Below, piece by piece: positions 11,330 to 23,070 of a DNA stretch of 64,000 bases. Position 1 is the stretch's first letter; each line of letters starts with the position of its first letter. The stretch is from Bretschneidera sinensis. Lineage: Eukaryota; Streptophyta; Magnoliopsida; Brassicales; Akaniaceae. Where the stretch lies: positions 65,370,001 through 65,434,000 of the forward strand of contig CM043698.1 in the NCBI GenBank assembly GCA_023935145.1, written 5' to 3'. Made by a program: the position numbers and the translations under genes. Under the pieces are notes generated by a model that did not search any database, was not told where the DNA came from, and saw only the letters and a program-made list of their open reading frames with translations.

Positions 11330-11790
11330 AGAGTCTTAAGGTAGACGGCTTGGGTTGGCTCAGTCTGTCAGGAAGAGGCGAGTCAGGCTAGAGCATCAGC
11401 TTTCGAATTCTCTGCCCGAGGAACCTAAGTTATCCGGAACACTCTGAATACAGCTGCAAGTTCTCTAGCCTTCTTAAGTTATCAAGCAATCTTATCCCCC
11501 CAGGCCTCAAATTCACGGTTCATCTAATTTACCACTAGTTGCGAATCGTTATACGTGTCTAGAGCTTCAGCAGCCATCGCTTTTGCCAACTTTATTTCGG
11601 CGAGTAATGCCTCATATTCTGCTTCATTATTGGAAGTTTTGAACCCAAATCTTAAAGCATATTCAATTACGAATCCATCCAAACTATAAAGGATGAGCTC
11701 TGCCCTACTTCCGGTGCTATTGGAAGAGCCGTCAACATGAAAGGTCCACTGCGAAATTTGCTCGATTATCTCCTATTCCAGGGTTTTGTT
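11330..11790 (-). pseudogene. E1 RNase H
   Basis: On the minus strand, QWTFHVDGSSN (~11750-11718) is followed by NNEAEYEALLAEIKLAKA. These are the first Asp and the Glu of the RNase H active site. NDSQLVVN follows near 11545. The reading frame is interrupted by stops. The domain sits between RT and integrase as in gypsy elements. Confidence 0.8.
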
Positions 11791-11949
11791 CGGACCTTCC
11801 TAGAGCGTTGTCTACACATTGAAGTCAGCGAAGGCTTGAGCCATGATGGCTTTTCGGGGATTGTTCCGGATGTCGAACTCTCTGAGCTCTATGGACCACT
11901 TAACCGTTCTTCCCGAGATGTTCGGCTTGTGAAGCACTTGTCTCAGTAG

Positions 11950-13320
11950 CTGATTTATCAACAAAAAGAGGGTGTGTGCCTAGAAATACGGCTGAAGCTT
12001 CTGTGCTATAATTAGGAGAGTGTACTTCATCTTTTCTATCTGAAGGTACCGTACTTTCGTCTAATGAAAGACTTTGCTAATATAATACACGGGTTTCTGG
12101 ACACCTATCTCTTCCCGAATCAAAACAGACGCCACTACTTCCCGCCCGGCCGATAAATATAGGAAGAGTTCCTCTCCAAAATCTTTTGCCTTCGAAGTGG
12201 GCAGAAACTCAAATATTCTTTTAACCCCTCGAAGGCTTTCTAACCGTTTTCATTCCACACAAAATCTTTTGCTTTCCTGATGGCTCTGAAGAAAATGAGA
12301 TATTTCTCTACGGATTTCGACATGAAACGACTAAGTGCCGCTACACGTCTCGTCAGCCTCTACACTTCCTTTATCGTTCGAAGAGGGGTCATATTGAGGA
12401 TAGCCTCGATATTCTCTGGGTTAGCTTCTATTCCTCCTCGGGTGACCATAAAACCGAAGAACTTCTCTCAAGTGACTTCGAATGCGTACTTTGCAGGATT
12501 CGGCTTCATCTGGTGATGCAGAAGTATCTTGAATGCCTCATCTAGGTCAGAGTTATGGTCTTTAGCTTTGACGCTCTTGACCAATATGTCATCCACATAA
12601 ACTTTCATTTTTCTTTCGACCTGCCAATGAAAGATCTTGTTTACCAACTTTTAATAGGTTACTTCAACGTTTTTGAGCTCGAACAGCATGACTTTTTAAC
12701 AGTACAGCCCTTGATTAGTGATGAAGGCTACTTTCTCTTGGTTGGGCTCGTGCATAAGGATCTAGTTATAGCCAGAATAGGCGTCCATGAAATTCATAAG
12801 TTCATACCTTGAGGTGGCACCAACTAGTTGATTGATCCGCGGTAGGGGAAAACTCTATTTCGGGCAGGCTTTGTTTAGATTCGTGAAGTCAATGTAGATT
12901 CACCACTTGCCATTAGAGTTTTTTACCATCACCACATTGGACACCTAGTTAGGGTAGTCCTTCTCCCGGATAAATTTATATGCAAGTAGTTTATCAACTT
13001 CAGTCTTGATGGCGACTTGCTGCTCGAAAGCAAATGATCTCTTCTTCAGAGTGATTGGTTTATGGCCTGGGTCCACGTTTAGCCAGTGCACAATGACCTC
13101 AGGGCTAATCCCGAGCATATCCGAGGCTAACCACTCAAACAAGTCTTGATTCCTCCGTAGAAGAGAGATGAGGGATTCTTTGAGATCCTCTGGGAGACCG
13201 AAGCCATTTTGGACTGTTCTGGCAATGTCTTCGCTAAGTGGGACAGAGGTTAGCTCCTCCATGGGTTGGCCACATGGGGTTTTTATCTCATCTCTAAAGT
13301 CTTCCACTTCAAGGGGCAAA
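11950..13320 (-). pseudogene. E1 reverse transcriptase
   Basis: The open stretch 13319-12945 on the minus strand encodes the segment that leads into RT (MPLEVEDFRDE to FIREKDYPN). Downstream the catalytic box reads KVYVDDILVKS at about 12605-12580, followed by HHQMKPNPAKYAFEV. Several stops interrupt it. The aligned part in E2 is 62277-61050. Confidence 0.82.
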
Positions 13321-13399
13321 GCCTCGATTCTTTTTCCTTTTCATGCTTTTACAGCATTCAGATAACAAGACCTAGAGACATGCTGGTCCCCTTTAACTT

Positions 13400-13920
13400 C
13401 ACCCACTCCATCGTTAGTGGGGAACTTTATTTTCAAATGGTATGTGGAAACGACAACCTTCATTTTGTTGAGAGTAGGTTTGTCGAGAATCACATTATAG
13501 GACGATGGTCGTTTGACTACTAGAAAAGTAGTCTACATAGTAGTAGTCCGTGAAGCCGTCTTCGCGGTGATCGGGAGTACTATGATGCCTTCCATGAACA
13601 TCAAAGCCCCCGAGAAGCCTTATGGCGGGGTAGAGATTAGCTCTAACTGACTATCCATTAACTGCATCTTCTGAAAAGCATCATAGAATAAGATATCTGT
13701 CGAACTTCCGTTATCCACTAGGATATGTCTGATGTCGTGCTTGGCTATAAGGAGGGAGACTACCATGGCATCATCTTGCGAGGTCTGTACTCTGTCCAGA
13801 TCATCTTCCGTGAAGGAGATCATCTGGTTTGTCTTCCTTCACTGATGAGGCTCACTTATGAAAGCCATGGACATGGCGTGTACTTTCCTGTTTTGCCCAG
13901 AGTTGCCTCCAGCAGCTAAT
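13400..13920 (-). pseudogene. E1 protease region
   Basis: Minus strand 13823-13620 encodes ISFTEDDLDRVQTSQDDAMV, then ILVDNGSSTDILFYDAF. DNGS is the aspartic protease active-site form used by this branch of gypsy elements. It lies between gag and RT as expected. Confidence 0.78.
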
Positions 13921-13999
13921 CTGCCACAGATTATTTTAATAATTCTAGTGACTGTGACTTCTTGGTTTCTCTGGTCAGGTTATCCTCGGTTCGGCCTCG

Positions 14000-15310
14000 G
14001 ACTCTTCCAAAGGGCTTGAGACTTTTTGTTATGACTGGAGAGACGTTCAAGACTCATTTTAGACTGATCGGACATTCTTCTTTGCCGCGATCCGATAAAC
14101 GCCTTTAAGTACCCCCGATTGATGAGGGCCTCTATTTGTTGCTTTAGAGTGTGACACTCCTCAGTGTCGTGACCAAGATTTCTATGGAATCAGCATCACT
14201 TGCTCTGATCCCCGTTGAAGCATTATGGATTTGGGGGCCATTGGAGGATTTCCCTGTCCTGGACCTGCATCATGACATTGGTCTTGGATGCGTTGAGAGG
14301 AGTAAAATTTTCAAAACGGGTGGTGGCCTTATATCTGTTTTCTTGGTGGGATTTTTTGGTCATCTCACCCCAAGAATCGCTGGTGTCTTTCCTTTTCTTC
14401 CCCGTTCCTCTTCCCTTTTTCTTCGAAAAACTTGATCATCTTCTGCTAACATGTATTTCTCTGCTCCGGTCAAAACCTCATTTATGTCTTTAGGCGTTCA
14501 CCTGGTGAGCTTGGAGCTGAAGATTCCGGATCTCAGTCTATTTTTTGAATACCAGTATCTAACCGTTAGGGTCGAGGTCTGGGAACTCCCAAGTCGCAGG
14601 GTTGAAATTTGAGATGTAGGCTCGAAGTCTTTCCTCTCGATGTTGAATGATGTTGAACAGGCTTTCCAAGATCTTCTTAGGTCTCTTGCTGATGAGGAAG
14701 TGGGTAACAAAGGTGTAGTTGAGCTATTTGAAGGTGCCTATGCTCCCTGGCTTTAGCCGGAATACCGATGCATTATCATAGTGGTCTTGTAATGTTATAG
14801 GTGGTCCAAGGGATCTGTTGAGCGGTAGGGCTTGATTTGTGGCATCCAAAAATTTGGCGAGAGCGCGGCCTCGAGAACTTCCTGTGTGAATGGTGGGTCT
14901 TGGGCGCTAAGTTCATCTAGGACGTTATGATTCCGGTATTTGAATGCTTCCTTGATTTTCTCTTTCATCTCCTCGATTCGCTTGTCCAGGTCGAGGTTGC
15001 TTTTGGAGGAAGAGCTTCCTCTAAATCTACTGGCATGAAGTGGTGAAGGCTCGGTAGTGGAATGATTGTCGATGGGGAGCCCGTCATTAGGGGGCTAGAT
15101 TGCTTGGAAGCACGGTAAGGAGATGAGGGTGAGGGCTACCGACCCTTTCTCCGGACTTCGGCGGCTAGGTTCATTACCAAACGAGAGAGCTCTAGGAATT
15201 GTGCTTGAATAATTGGAATAATAGGATGCACTGAGGTGGCTCCTCCGAGATTTTTGGGAGGATCCATCTCCGTATGGTGAGGGTATTGCGTTCACGGAAG
15301 AGTTCGGGGG
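14000..15310 (-). pseudogene. E1 gag, decayed
   Basis: Pieces on the minus strand align with the better-preserved gag of E2 (63820-63065): a run equivalent to KRPKKILESLFNIIQ, RAYISNFNPATWEFPDLDP, and the sequence after it up to the SSKLTR-like motif. Multiple stops and frameshifts. The N-terminal part near 15295-15095 is serine- and proline-rich. Confidence 0.65.
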
Positions 15311-15529
15311 TCACAGCCAAAGGTCATGTGTTCAGACACAGCAGGGAACCTTGAGTCGGATTGCTGGGTATGAGTATTGTTTTATGTCGATGTGGCACTG
15401 GTTTCGGCGACTCTTTTACTAGTATTCTTGGTGGTGTTTCTAGACGGCATGGCAACAGATAAGCTCTTCAGATTTCTTCACTTCTACTGGTTAACGAGAT
15501 ATTGGTATTTTCCATGGACAGCGCCAATC
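15311..15529 (-). other. E1 5' leader and primer binding site
   Basis: This is an untranslated leader between gag and the 5' LTR. Just inside the LTR, the minus strand reads GATTGGCGCTGTCCATGG. TTGGCGC is the start of the PBS used by many plant gypsy elements, complementary to a tRNA 3' end of the Asp type, but the match is imperfect. The leader is duplicated at 23071-23250. Confidence 0.6.
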
Positions 15530-16034
15530 TGTTGATGCCGAAAATCTACTGTTGAGCTGGAGGTTTGGGATTCCAAGCTCTGCTCAGATAAATAGTGATA
15601 AACTAAAGAGTCACTGGAAGAAAGGGGTGTGGTGCCTCCAATGACTCTTCGATGCCTTTGTTAGTGCGAGGCCTTGAGAAAATGGAGAGAATTATGGTAT
15701 TAGTGTGTTTGGTAATGAACTTGAACTAAGTTGAGATTTGCGTACCTTGGTCTTTTTATAGTGGTTCAGGGAGCAAGTTTATCACGTGCTCCGAACGGCG
15801 CAATCCCTGAGATCCCACTTTTCTGGCAAGGGGTCTTGTTGTGTGTTCAGGGATGCTGCAGTCCCTGAATTCTTGCTTCCATTTTTGCGTGTGAGAAGTT
15901 TGTGAATGATTATAGCTTTGTCACCTGCTCAATCACGTACCTGTTATTGATGCAACCATGTGTCATCTGGTCAATGAAGGGAGAGATATCCATGTGTTAC
16001 CAGGCTACTGGAGAATGAATTATTTACTACATCA
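15530..16034 (-). repeat. E1 5' LTR
   Basis: A 505-bp LTR from TGTTGATGCC to TTTACTACATCA. The minus strand carries TATAAAAAG at about 15752-15760, with a TATCACGTGCTCC G-box-like motif just upstream. Its right flank begins with the GTAGC target duplication. It is closer in sequence to the duplicated LTR at 23251-23757 than to the other E1 LTR. Confidence 0.9.
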
Positions 16035-16625
16035 GTAGCGTTTGATAAACTATCTTGCAAAATCACTGTGAAACAATTGTGATCAATAATAATATTTGGT
16101 AATTGTAATATTAATAGTGGTATAAAACTGTAAAATTATTAAAATAGACATGGTTCAATTACACACAGTTTTAATGAATTATTTTTTTTAACTAAACAGG
16201 TATTCTTTATTAACAACAAAAAAGAAATTATTCATTATCTAATAATAATTAACAACTTTATATTAATAAAATCATTTATTACTTAATAATAAAATAAAAA
16301 ATATCTACAATCTTTGTTTTCTTTGGCCGCTTCTTCCAAGTATCATTTCAATGGCTGAGCTCGTTGTTTCAACAAATAGAAATGAGGATTAAGGGTTTAG
16401 ATAATTTGAATATATAAGGGGTTAGATGGAAATTAATAAAATGTGGTAAGGGCAATTTCAATTTTACATAAAATTCGTTAAAACTTTAGAAACTACCCAG
16501 TCAAGCATATTTTAAAAGTTTATCCACCCTTGCTTTTAAAAAAAATTGATTTTTAGTTTTCCCTTGCATCTATTTTTAGAAAAGTTGTAGTAGTGAAATT
16601 TTACCAAACTATAATTTTAAGAAGA

Positions 16626-16792
16626 ATCATGATTCTCTCCATTTGAAAATTGAAATGAAGTCAAGTTAATGGTGAGATTGAATATCACATCATCAAATGG
16701 AAAATATTTAATTTCAAATTTATCAATGTGACATTAAATCTTACCATGAACTTGATCTCCATTCTAATTTTGAAATGGAGAGAATTGTGGTT
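16626..16792. mobile_element. Foldback MITE, copy a
   Basis: A ~167-bp near-palindrome. The left arm ATCATGATTCTCTCCATTTG is mirrored by AAATGGAGAGAATTGTGGT on the right, and GGTGAGATTGAAT mirrors ATTAAATCTTACC. Related copies lie at 24339-24504 (by segmental duplication) and 52723-52888 (independent). Confidence 0.75.
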
Positions 16793-17363
16793 ATTTTAAA
16801 AAAAATAATCAAATCTATTCTCATTAACTCTTTTTCTGTGAGCAAAGTTTTTCCAAATGCACCCTAAGACAAAAATAAGATTAAAAAAATGTAAGACAAG
16901 TATAATATAGATCATGAACATGTTACACTTGCCCGACCTTAATCCTGCTACTTAATTGATACTAATATATGTTACGTGGGATAAATAAATTTCAGATAGA
17001 GATCCATGCACGTTGACTTCTAAAATTGTTTTCTTTTCTTGGATATATTATATTAGATAATTATTTATATATGGAGCAGAAACTTGCCCTGTATACTTGT
17101 TCAATGGCTAAAGGCATGTTTGGTACAACTATTGACAAGTGACAATTTCATCTCTATACGTTATCAAAAATAATACAGTAATGAACTGCCAAGTGTACGC
17201 CTAAGATATATAATAACTTGTACCTCAGCTTTAGGTATGATTTGATTAAGTAAACCCTTCATTTCACACGTAATTCCCAACTTTTTTTTTCAGTTTTCAG
17301 TCAAAAAAACTCAAATAATAATTAAAAAAATTATTTAATCGTGGAACAAAAAAAAAAGTAGGC

Positions 17364-17888
17364 TTTGAAATAATTTTTGAAAATTGTTTTCAGTTTTCAA
17401 AAATTGATAAAACTCTTTTTTACATTTGATAAACAGTTTCAAAATCAATTTTGTAAAAAAGTTTTCAAAAAGCCATCTAAAACAATTTTCAAAAACTATT
17501 GAAGTTTTATGACATAATTTTCAAAAAATAACCCTAAAATCAGTATTCATTTTTCTGTTTCATTCTTCCTCTATGGTATATAAAAAATATTAAAATTTTA
17601 AAAATAAAATAATATTAATTATTTTTAAATATTTAATAAATATGATAAATAAAATTAATATAGATTTTAAATTTAAACTCAAAACTAAAAATAATTACAA
17701 GGTGTATCAAAACAGTTTTCAAAATAAAATTATCCAAATAATATTTCTTTGTTTTCTGTTTTGAAAACAGTTTTCGAGTTACAGTTATCCAAATATATTT
17801 TCTTTAAAATATTATTTTTAATTTTAATTTTTTAAAATAATTTTTAAAAACTAAAAATAAAAAATTGTTATTCCAAAATTATCAAACC
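17364..17888. mobile_element. AT-rich MITE-like insertion present only in F1
   Basis: F1 has ~525 bp here that F2 lacks (compare 25310-25360). Its ends are inverted: left GGCTTTGAAATAATTTTTGA, and right (reverse complement) GGGTTTGATAATTTTGGAAT. Internal copies of AAAACAGTTTTC and its inverse occur. I could not settle the target duplication. Confidence 0.6.
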
Positions 17889-17941
17889 CTTGACCGTAAA
17901 GCATGTGTTAATTATTTTAGTGATGCTTTGACGGTTCTTTC

Positions 17942-17960
17942 CTCTCTCTCTCTCTCTCTC
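17942..17960. repeat. (CT)n microsatellite
   Basis: An uninterrupted CT run of ~19 bases. The F2 copy at ~25405 is shorter and interrupted. Confidence 0.9.
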
Positions 17961-19100
17961 ATCAGAACATATTATACTTGGCTCATATGCATAATGCATG
18001 CCATCATGCTAACGTAACATGACCTGTATGGACGTCAAATGATCATCGGGTAACCATTATCTAACATTGATTACGTGGCAATAAAACCAAAATGACCAAT
18101 CTTCTTTGATGCTGGGACATGAAACTGTTACGTGACGAGAAAATTTCTTAATGTATCTTTCACAAAAATACTTTGTTAGGTTGGTTTTAAATATTTAATT
18201 TTAGATTATTTCAAAATTTTAATAATAATTTTAAAAAAAAAATTATTTGTAATATTAGTATAAACATAAGATTTAAAAACTAATATTATCAATAATTTTT
18301 TTTTAAAAATTACTAATTGAGTTTCGAGTTGATTTAAAATCAATAATTTAAATTCAATCTAACAAAAAAAATTATGTATTTTTTTTATATATTTCATGCT
18401 TTTAGAAAACAATACTTTACATTTTATATTTAAAAACATTATATTAAATATTGGAAAGATAAATTTTACCTTCCCCATGGCATGTGAGAAACTAATTAAC
18501 GTTCGAGTTATAATTTCTCCCGTTAAACCAAAAAAATATACTCATCTCATCTCATATATATTATTATATATAAAAATTTTAATTTTTTTAATAGACATAA
18601 TAATTAGACTTAATTACAAAAATATTTTATGTTTTACTTTGTTTTTAAAAAATACTTTGAGGTCGTTTCGACAAAAAAAATCTTATGATATATTTCTGTT
18701 ACAAAAAAATATTCTGTTTTTAGCCTACCACGGAGTAATTTTTACCACAAAAAATCGTCGGGGTATTTTTTGAAAATAAAGTTAAACACAAAGTAATTTT
18801 TGTAATTAAGCTTAATAATTAATACTATTACTCATTAAATTATAACCTACTTTATTGAAATACTCTTATTTAATATTTAGATTTTATGGTAGAATTTTTT
18901 AAGAAATTTAAATTTAAGAGTAATTTAATAAATTTAACTAAAATTAAATTTTAATTTTTTAAAATATAAAATATTTTAAAATATAATACTTGTCAATATA
19001 TACAAAATAAAAAAATATATAAATTAATCTTGTATGTATGGCATTTTAAAGGCATGGCTCACTTCAAAATTTAGGGCATATGTAGATTCCCCCGTGTCGA

Positions 19101-19679
19101 AAAACCTTTTTTTTTTCTATGCAGGGTTTAAATAGGTATGGACGTCATACATTGCAACAACTGCTTCTTTTCCATCCACATATAATTTTATTCACTTTAA
19201 TCTTTTGTTGAAAAGATAAGCAGATGCAAGTCAGTATGATTCATGCAAAGTCCATTCAAAATTCAACTATAGTTAACTTCACAAAATGGATATGCCTACT
19301 ATATATGCATTTTCCTTTTCTTTTCTCTCAACTAATGGAATGGATTAATTGAGGTATTTGTCATTGCATATAACTTTACCAAGCATCTATGTACTCTCTT
19401 CTTTCATTCACAATCAGCATGTCAAGTGCACCATTGACATGACGTGTCCACCCATCCAAAATCCAAAAATGAAAGGAAATAGAAAAAAGGAAAGCGCTTA
19501 ATAGAGATGAGGTAACATTGCATTATCTATCGATTAGACACCTTTTTTTTTATAAGTCTATAATTAGACACCTATTATCCATGACATACATTTTCCCTTG
19601 AAACAAAAAGATAGTTTAACAATGGTCTAAACCCATAAACGTGAAATGAGAAATCTCAATTGAATTAAGCCCCAACACT
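19101..19679. other. Unassigned sequence between F1 and the captured gene region
   Basis: Homology with F2 fades near 19100-19170. No ORF or repeat is recognised. It may include the lost left part of CACTA-2 or the duplication breakpoint. Confidence 0.3.
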
Positions 19680-19693
19680 ACCCAGTAAGTTAC

Positions 19694-19768
19694 CTAGGAG
19701 GAATATGAAGGTCTTGCCATTCACCATGTTTGTTCATGATCTTCACCTTAGCAAGCTGAGTTATATTC
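19694..19768 (-). pseudogene. Unidentified captured exon
   Basis: A 75-nt exon-like stretch on the minus strand with an acceptor (TTTTATTACAG) and a donor (GTAACTTAC). It encodes NITQLAKVKIMNKHGEWQDL and a few more residues. I do not recognise the protein. It may be a further exon of the VAP-like gene or a different captured gene. Confidence 0.4.
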
Positions 19769-20373
19769 CTGTAATAAAATATCATAGAACTTAAAAAATA
19801 TACTAATTGAGAGCCAAAACCATTTAGTACGAAAAAATTTCCACAAGATTTATGAACTCTACTACAGTAAAAAGCCATTCCTTTAAATATTTAGTCCAAT
19901 CTATTTCAAAGTAAAACATTGAATTCCCAGCTTTGCAAAGCAGGTGCTCACATAAGTCATAACAGTACACGTTCCTTCAATCTTCCTGTTTGTTCTTTTT
20001 ATGTTGTATATTACATTTACAGACAAGAAAGCAAAAGGAAGCACACGAGTGTAATGGAATTACTTTAAAGTCCAAAAAGATAAACTCATCTGAGGTTACC
20101 AAAGAATTTGACGTTATTGCAGGAACTAAATAAATGGAGAAAAGGAAACAAACAATACTAATGAATATATAGGATGGAGACATGAACGGTGACGAATGAA
20201 AATGAAAAATTGAAACTTAAGAGACAATTGCAAATAAACTTCCATAAAAGAATACTACAATTCTCATAAGCTTTAATTGTTGCTTCCACAGCATTTTACA
20301 GCATCTTACCAGTACATGAGTGAAAACTTGGAAGATCATATTACAAAGTTAAACAAAGATGGAAAAAACCAAC

Positions 20374-21717
20374 CTCTCTTAGCTTTGAATCCATGACATT
20401 TAGCTCTAACTTTAACTCCTCAAAATCCTCGGCCAATTTCAATTCCACAGCATCCATTGCTGGTTTCAATTCCTCCACATCATCCACTGGATTGAACTAC
20501 ACATCTTTAGCTGCTCTGAACTCATCTGAATCTTTGGTAGCTTGGAAGCTCTCAACATCTTTAGCTGTTTTTAGTTCATCTACATCTTAGCAGTTACAAC
20601 CACCTCCACATCCTTCCCTGTTCTTAGCTCATCTACATCCTTAGCAGTTACAACCACCTCCACATCCTTCCCTATTTTTAGCTCATCTGCATCAGTATTA
20701 GTTTCAAGCCCCTTCACATCCTGAACTACCTGGCACCAACAGTGTCAGTCCAATTGCAAAAGACTGGCATTTATAATTTCTATTTTTTACTGAAAGCATA
20801 TAAAGGAGAACGATGTCACATGTCAAATGCAGCATCATACAATTACCAAACGAAGGGGGAAAAACATCCTATGATTTTCACCAAATTTAACTTGAAATAA
20901 AGTTCATGTTCCAGTTAACACAGATGACAGAGTGGCCAGAGTGACAACTGCAGCAGAACTCTGAGGACAGACATGGTATATTAGTACACAGTTACATATG
21001 CATCCCTGGGAACAATACAAATAGTGCCACTATCTTTTGCTTCTTTCCCTCAATGTATTTGCCACTATCTTTTGCAAACTGCCACAGGTAACAATGAGAA
21101 ATTATAGAGATAAAATAAGGTAATCACAAACCGGCCTAGTAAAAAGGGGAAAAAAATGTCTAAGGCAAATTCTTACCATGTCAGACGTGATGTCTTCCTC
21201 CGTTATCCCAAAGGGAACAACTGTACTTTGAATTAGGAACTTGTCTTTGCCTGCAAATCAGGAGGAGCAACACACTGAGCCTGCGTGGTAACTGCATTGA
21301 CAGAAAATGAGAAGAATTAAAATCTATTTGGTTGCTACCTATGTTACCAGCCTCGGTATGGATGACAGATACGAGTACATGTCCAAGTATCGAACTCGTT
21401 TATTTTCTGTAAGCTTTCCATTGATTTGGAGTGTCCATGAGTCATACCCTATATTTGAAGTGTAATGTCCAACACAGGTACAACAGGTAAAATGAAGGGT
21501 TTCTAAGTGGCAATGATAAGCATAATAGCAGTGATTTTATTGCTAAAAATATTATATAAGTTAGCTTCACCTGATCTGTTTGTTATAATGAGAGGAAATC
21601 TGGTATAAACAGGGTACAGAGGTTCTTGCACATACCAGTAAAATCACATGTTGCTTTTGGCTTGATTATACCTATATTGGGCCGTACACAGTATTTCTTT
21701 GGAGAAGTAGTCTTCAC
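20374..21717 (-). pseudogene. VAP27-like (MSP-domain) gene fragment captured in CACTA-2
   Basis: VAP27 proteins are ER membrane proteins at ER-plasma membrane contact sites. Three exons are recognisable on the minus strand. 21717-21636 encodes VKTTSPKKYCVRPNIGIIKP, the core of the MSP domain. 21291-21177 begins VTTQAQCVAPPDLQ and ends DKFLIQSTVVPFGITEEDIT, with a one-base frameshift between these parts. 20729-20374 encodes a repeat-rich linker (KDVEVVVTAKDVDELRTG) leading to LKLELNVMDSKLRE, with a tandem duplication and stops. Splice borders are GT-AG. The first MSP exon and the C-terminal membrane anchor are missing. The frameshift, stops and missing ends make it a non-functional gene piece carried by the transposon. 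Confidence 0.8.
20580..20690. repeat. Tandem duplication inside the captured VAP exon
   Basis: A ~60-bp segment containing AGCAGTTACAACCACCTCCA is present twice in a row with few differences. It extends the acidic/lysine repeat region of the linker. Confidence 0.7.
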
Positions 21718-22430
21718 CTACCAATAATTTTGTAGATCATTAAGTCACCCTGCAATGTCCCCCATCAACCTAAAGATTCTATGCTATGATAATCTTTTTA
21801 TGATAAAACACTGGCAGAATCGCAGACCATTAGACATAGATTTTTCTTAATCAGTACATAACATCAGAGTGCAACCAACAAAGAAAAAAAACAGAAGTAA
21901 AAATATTTGCAGCATTAATACTACCTTCAGATTCAGCCAAAACGATCAAATCCAGATTCAGCAGTCAATTATTTCTTGAATACTACCTAATTTGAAAACT
22001 CAAATGACGTTTACTGTTTTGAAGATCCAAAGCAGAGAACTATCAAGAACCAAGTATAATCGTAACAAACTCAAATTTCACATCAACTTCATTCAAAACC
22101 CAAAAATTCTATCTCTAGATTTCATTAAGCTCCTCCAAACCCCATATCTCAAGCATTTTCCAACAAACGCATCAAACCCTAAGGAGCTGAAATTCTTCAA
22201 AAAAAATTCCAGAAACCCTAATATTCAAATCTTGGCTTTTATTCACCATAAAAATCACCAATTTCCATATATTGTTTCAAATTAACAAGAAAATCTCATA
22301 GAGTTCGACAAAACCCTATAGATTTGGACTTCAATTCTTCAAGTTTCAGGTCCAAGACAGAGGAAAAAACAAGAACAAACAAGCAAACAAAAAAACTTAC
22401 AATCTCTAACAAATATTCTTTAACAAACCG

Positions 22431-22690
22431 AAACTTTACATATTCGTGGCGTAGTCGGTATAGGATTCTTCACAAACCGTAGAGTCCGTACATTACCAGA
22501 GAGCAAAGTGCGAGCATGAATCTTCCATTGCCATCTCCATTTCTTGCAGAATACTGAAAAATTAGATGGCTGGGGTGAACCGTGTCGGTGATGGCTATGT
22601 AACCCGATCTGTAAGGGAGCAGGGAGCGGCAAAAGAATTTTCGGGGCAAAAATATCGTGCCAAAGGTTTTTATATGTGTAATTTTTTGTA
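22431..22690 (-). repeat. Shared CACTA cassette, copy in CACTA-2
   Basis: The reverse complement is nearly identical to 26750-27035 of CACTA-1, including CACCGACACGGTTCACCCCA, ATGGCAATGGAAGATTCATG and CCGACTACGCCACGAATATG. About 30 bases present in CACTA-1 are missing here. To the left it changes abruptly to unrelated VAP-linked sequence. Confidence 0.85.
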
Positions 22691-23070
22691 TATACCGACA
22701 ATCTAAAACGTCAGTGTTTTAAAGCGTCAGAATATGTTCGAAACTCATTTCATATTGCGGCGCTTTGAAGCGTCGGTATATGCAGAGGAGAATATTTCGG
22801 TGCTTTGAAGCACGGGCATATGCAGAGGAGCATATTTCTGCGCTGTAAAACACCGGAATATGCTTGAAACTCATTTCATATTTCGGTACTTTGAAGCGCC
22901 GGTATATGCAGAGGAGCATATTCCAACGCTTTTAAGCGCCGGTGTATTTCTTTGTATATTGTGGTGCTTCAAGGAAGTGCCACAAAAGAAGTGTCGGCGA
23001 TTATTATATTACGGTGTTTTGATGAAGCGCCGGAAATAAAGTGCCGAAAAATGTCAATTATCTTGTAGTG
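22691..23070. repeat. CACTA-2 sub-terminal repeats
   Basis: Multiple short palindromic words of the GGCGCTTTAAAGCGCC type alternate with ATATGCAGAGGAGCATAT and TTCGAAACTCATTTCATAT. The region ends ATTATCTTGTAGTG. Arrays like this bind the CACTA transposase (TNPA type). Confidence 0.85.

Larger units (their letters stand above)
5430..16034 (-). mobile_element. E1: complete, decayed Ty3/gypsy retrotransposon of Tat type
   Basis: A 10,605-bp element reading on the minus strand. It is bounded by ~0.5-kb LTRs (5430-5932 and 15530-16034) that start TGTTGAT on the plus strand and end ATCA or ACCA. Five-base target duplications GTAGC lie at 5425-5429 and 16035-16039. Minus-strand order is 5' LTR, PBS, gag, protease, RT, RNase H, integrase, then a plus-strand (antisense) gene, a 48-bp tandem array, PPT and 3' LTR. 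The integrase-last pol order is gypsy. The large extra region with an antisense ORF and tandem repeats matches the Tat/Ogre branch. All coding parts carry many stops and frameshifts, so the copy is inactive. E2 at 55269 is a related copy. Confidence 0.93.
16035..19100. repeat. F1: first copy of a duplicated ~3-kb flank
   Basis: This matches 23758-26033 plus 40345-40940 in order and orientation. Shared blocks include GTAGCGTTTGATAAACT at the LTR junction, CAGATAGAGATCCA, GGAGCAGAAACTTGCCCT, CTCATATGCATAATGCATGC, GGCATGTGAGAAACTA and GGGCATATGTAGATTC. No gene is evident. The plus-strand ORF at 18396-18773 is low-complexity AT-rich DNA. F1 keeps the empty site of CACTA-1 near 18545-18560. Confidence 0.88.
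19680..23070 (-). mobile_element. CACTA-2: CACTA transposon end with captured gene fragments, left end not found
   Basis: The right terminus ends ATCTTGTAGTG at 23070, the inverted form of the CACTA end CACTACAAGAT. From there leftward come sub-terminal repeats (to ~22691), a cassette shared with CACTA-1 (22690-22431), and minus-strand exons of a VAP27-like gene. I found no matching CACTACAAGAT left of it, so the element is truncated or its left end lies across a rearrangement. No transposase is seen. The left limit given is only the last exon-like feature. Confidence 0.7.

Noticed and set aside
18396..18773. 125-residue plus-strand ORF in F1
   Set aside because: Low-complexity AT-rich translation (I, L, K, N), and the F2 counterpart does not keep the frame.
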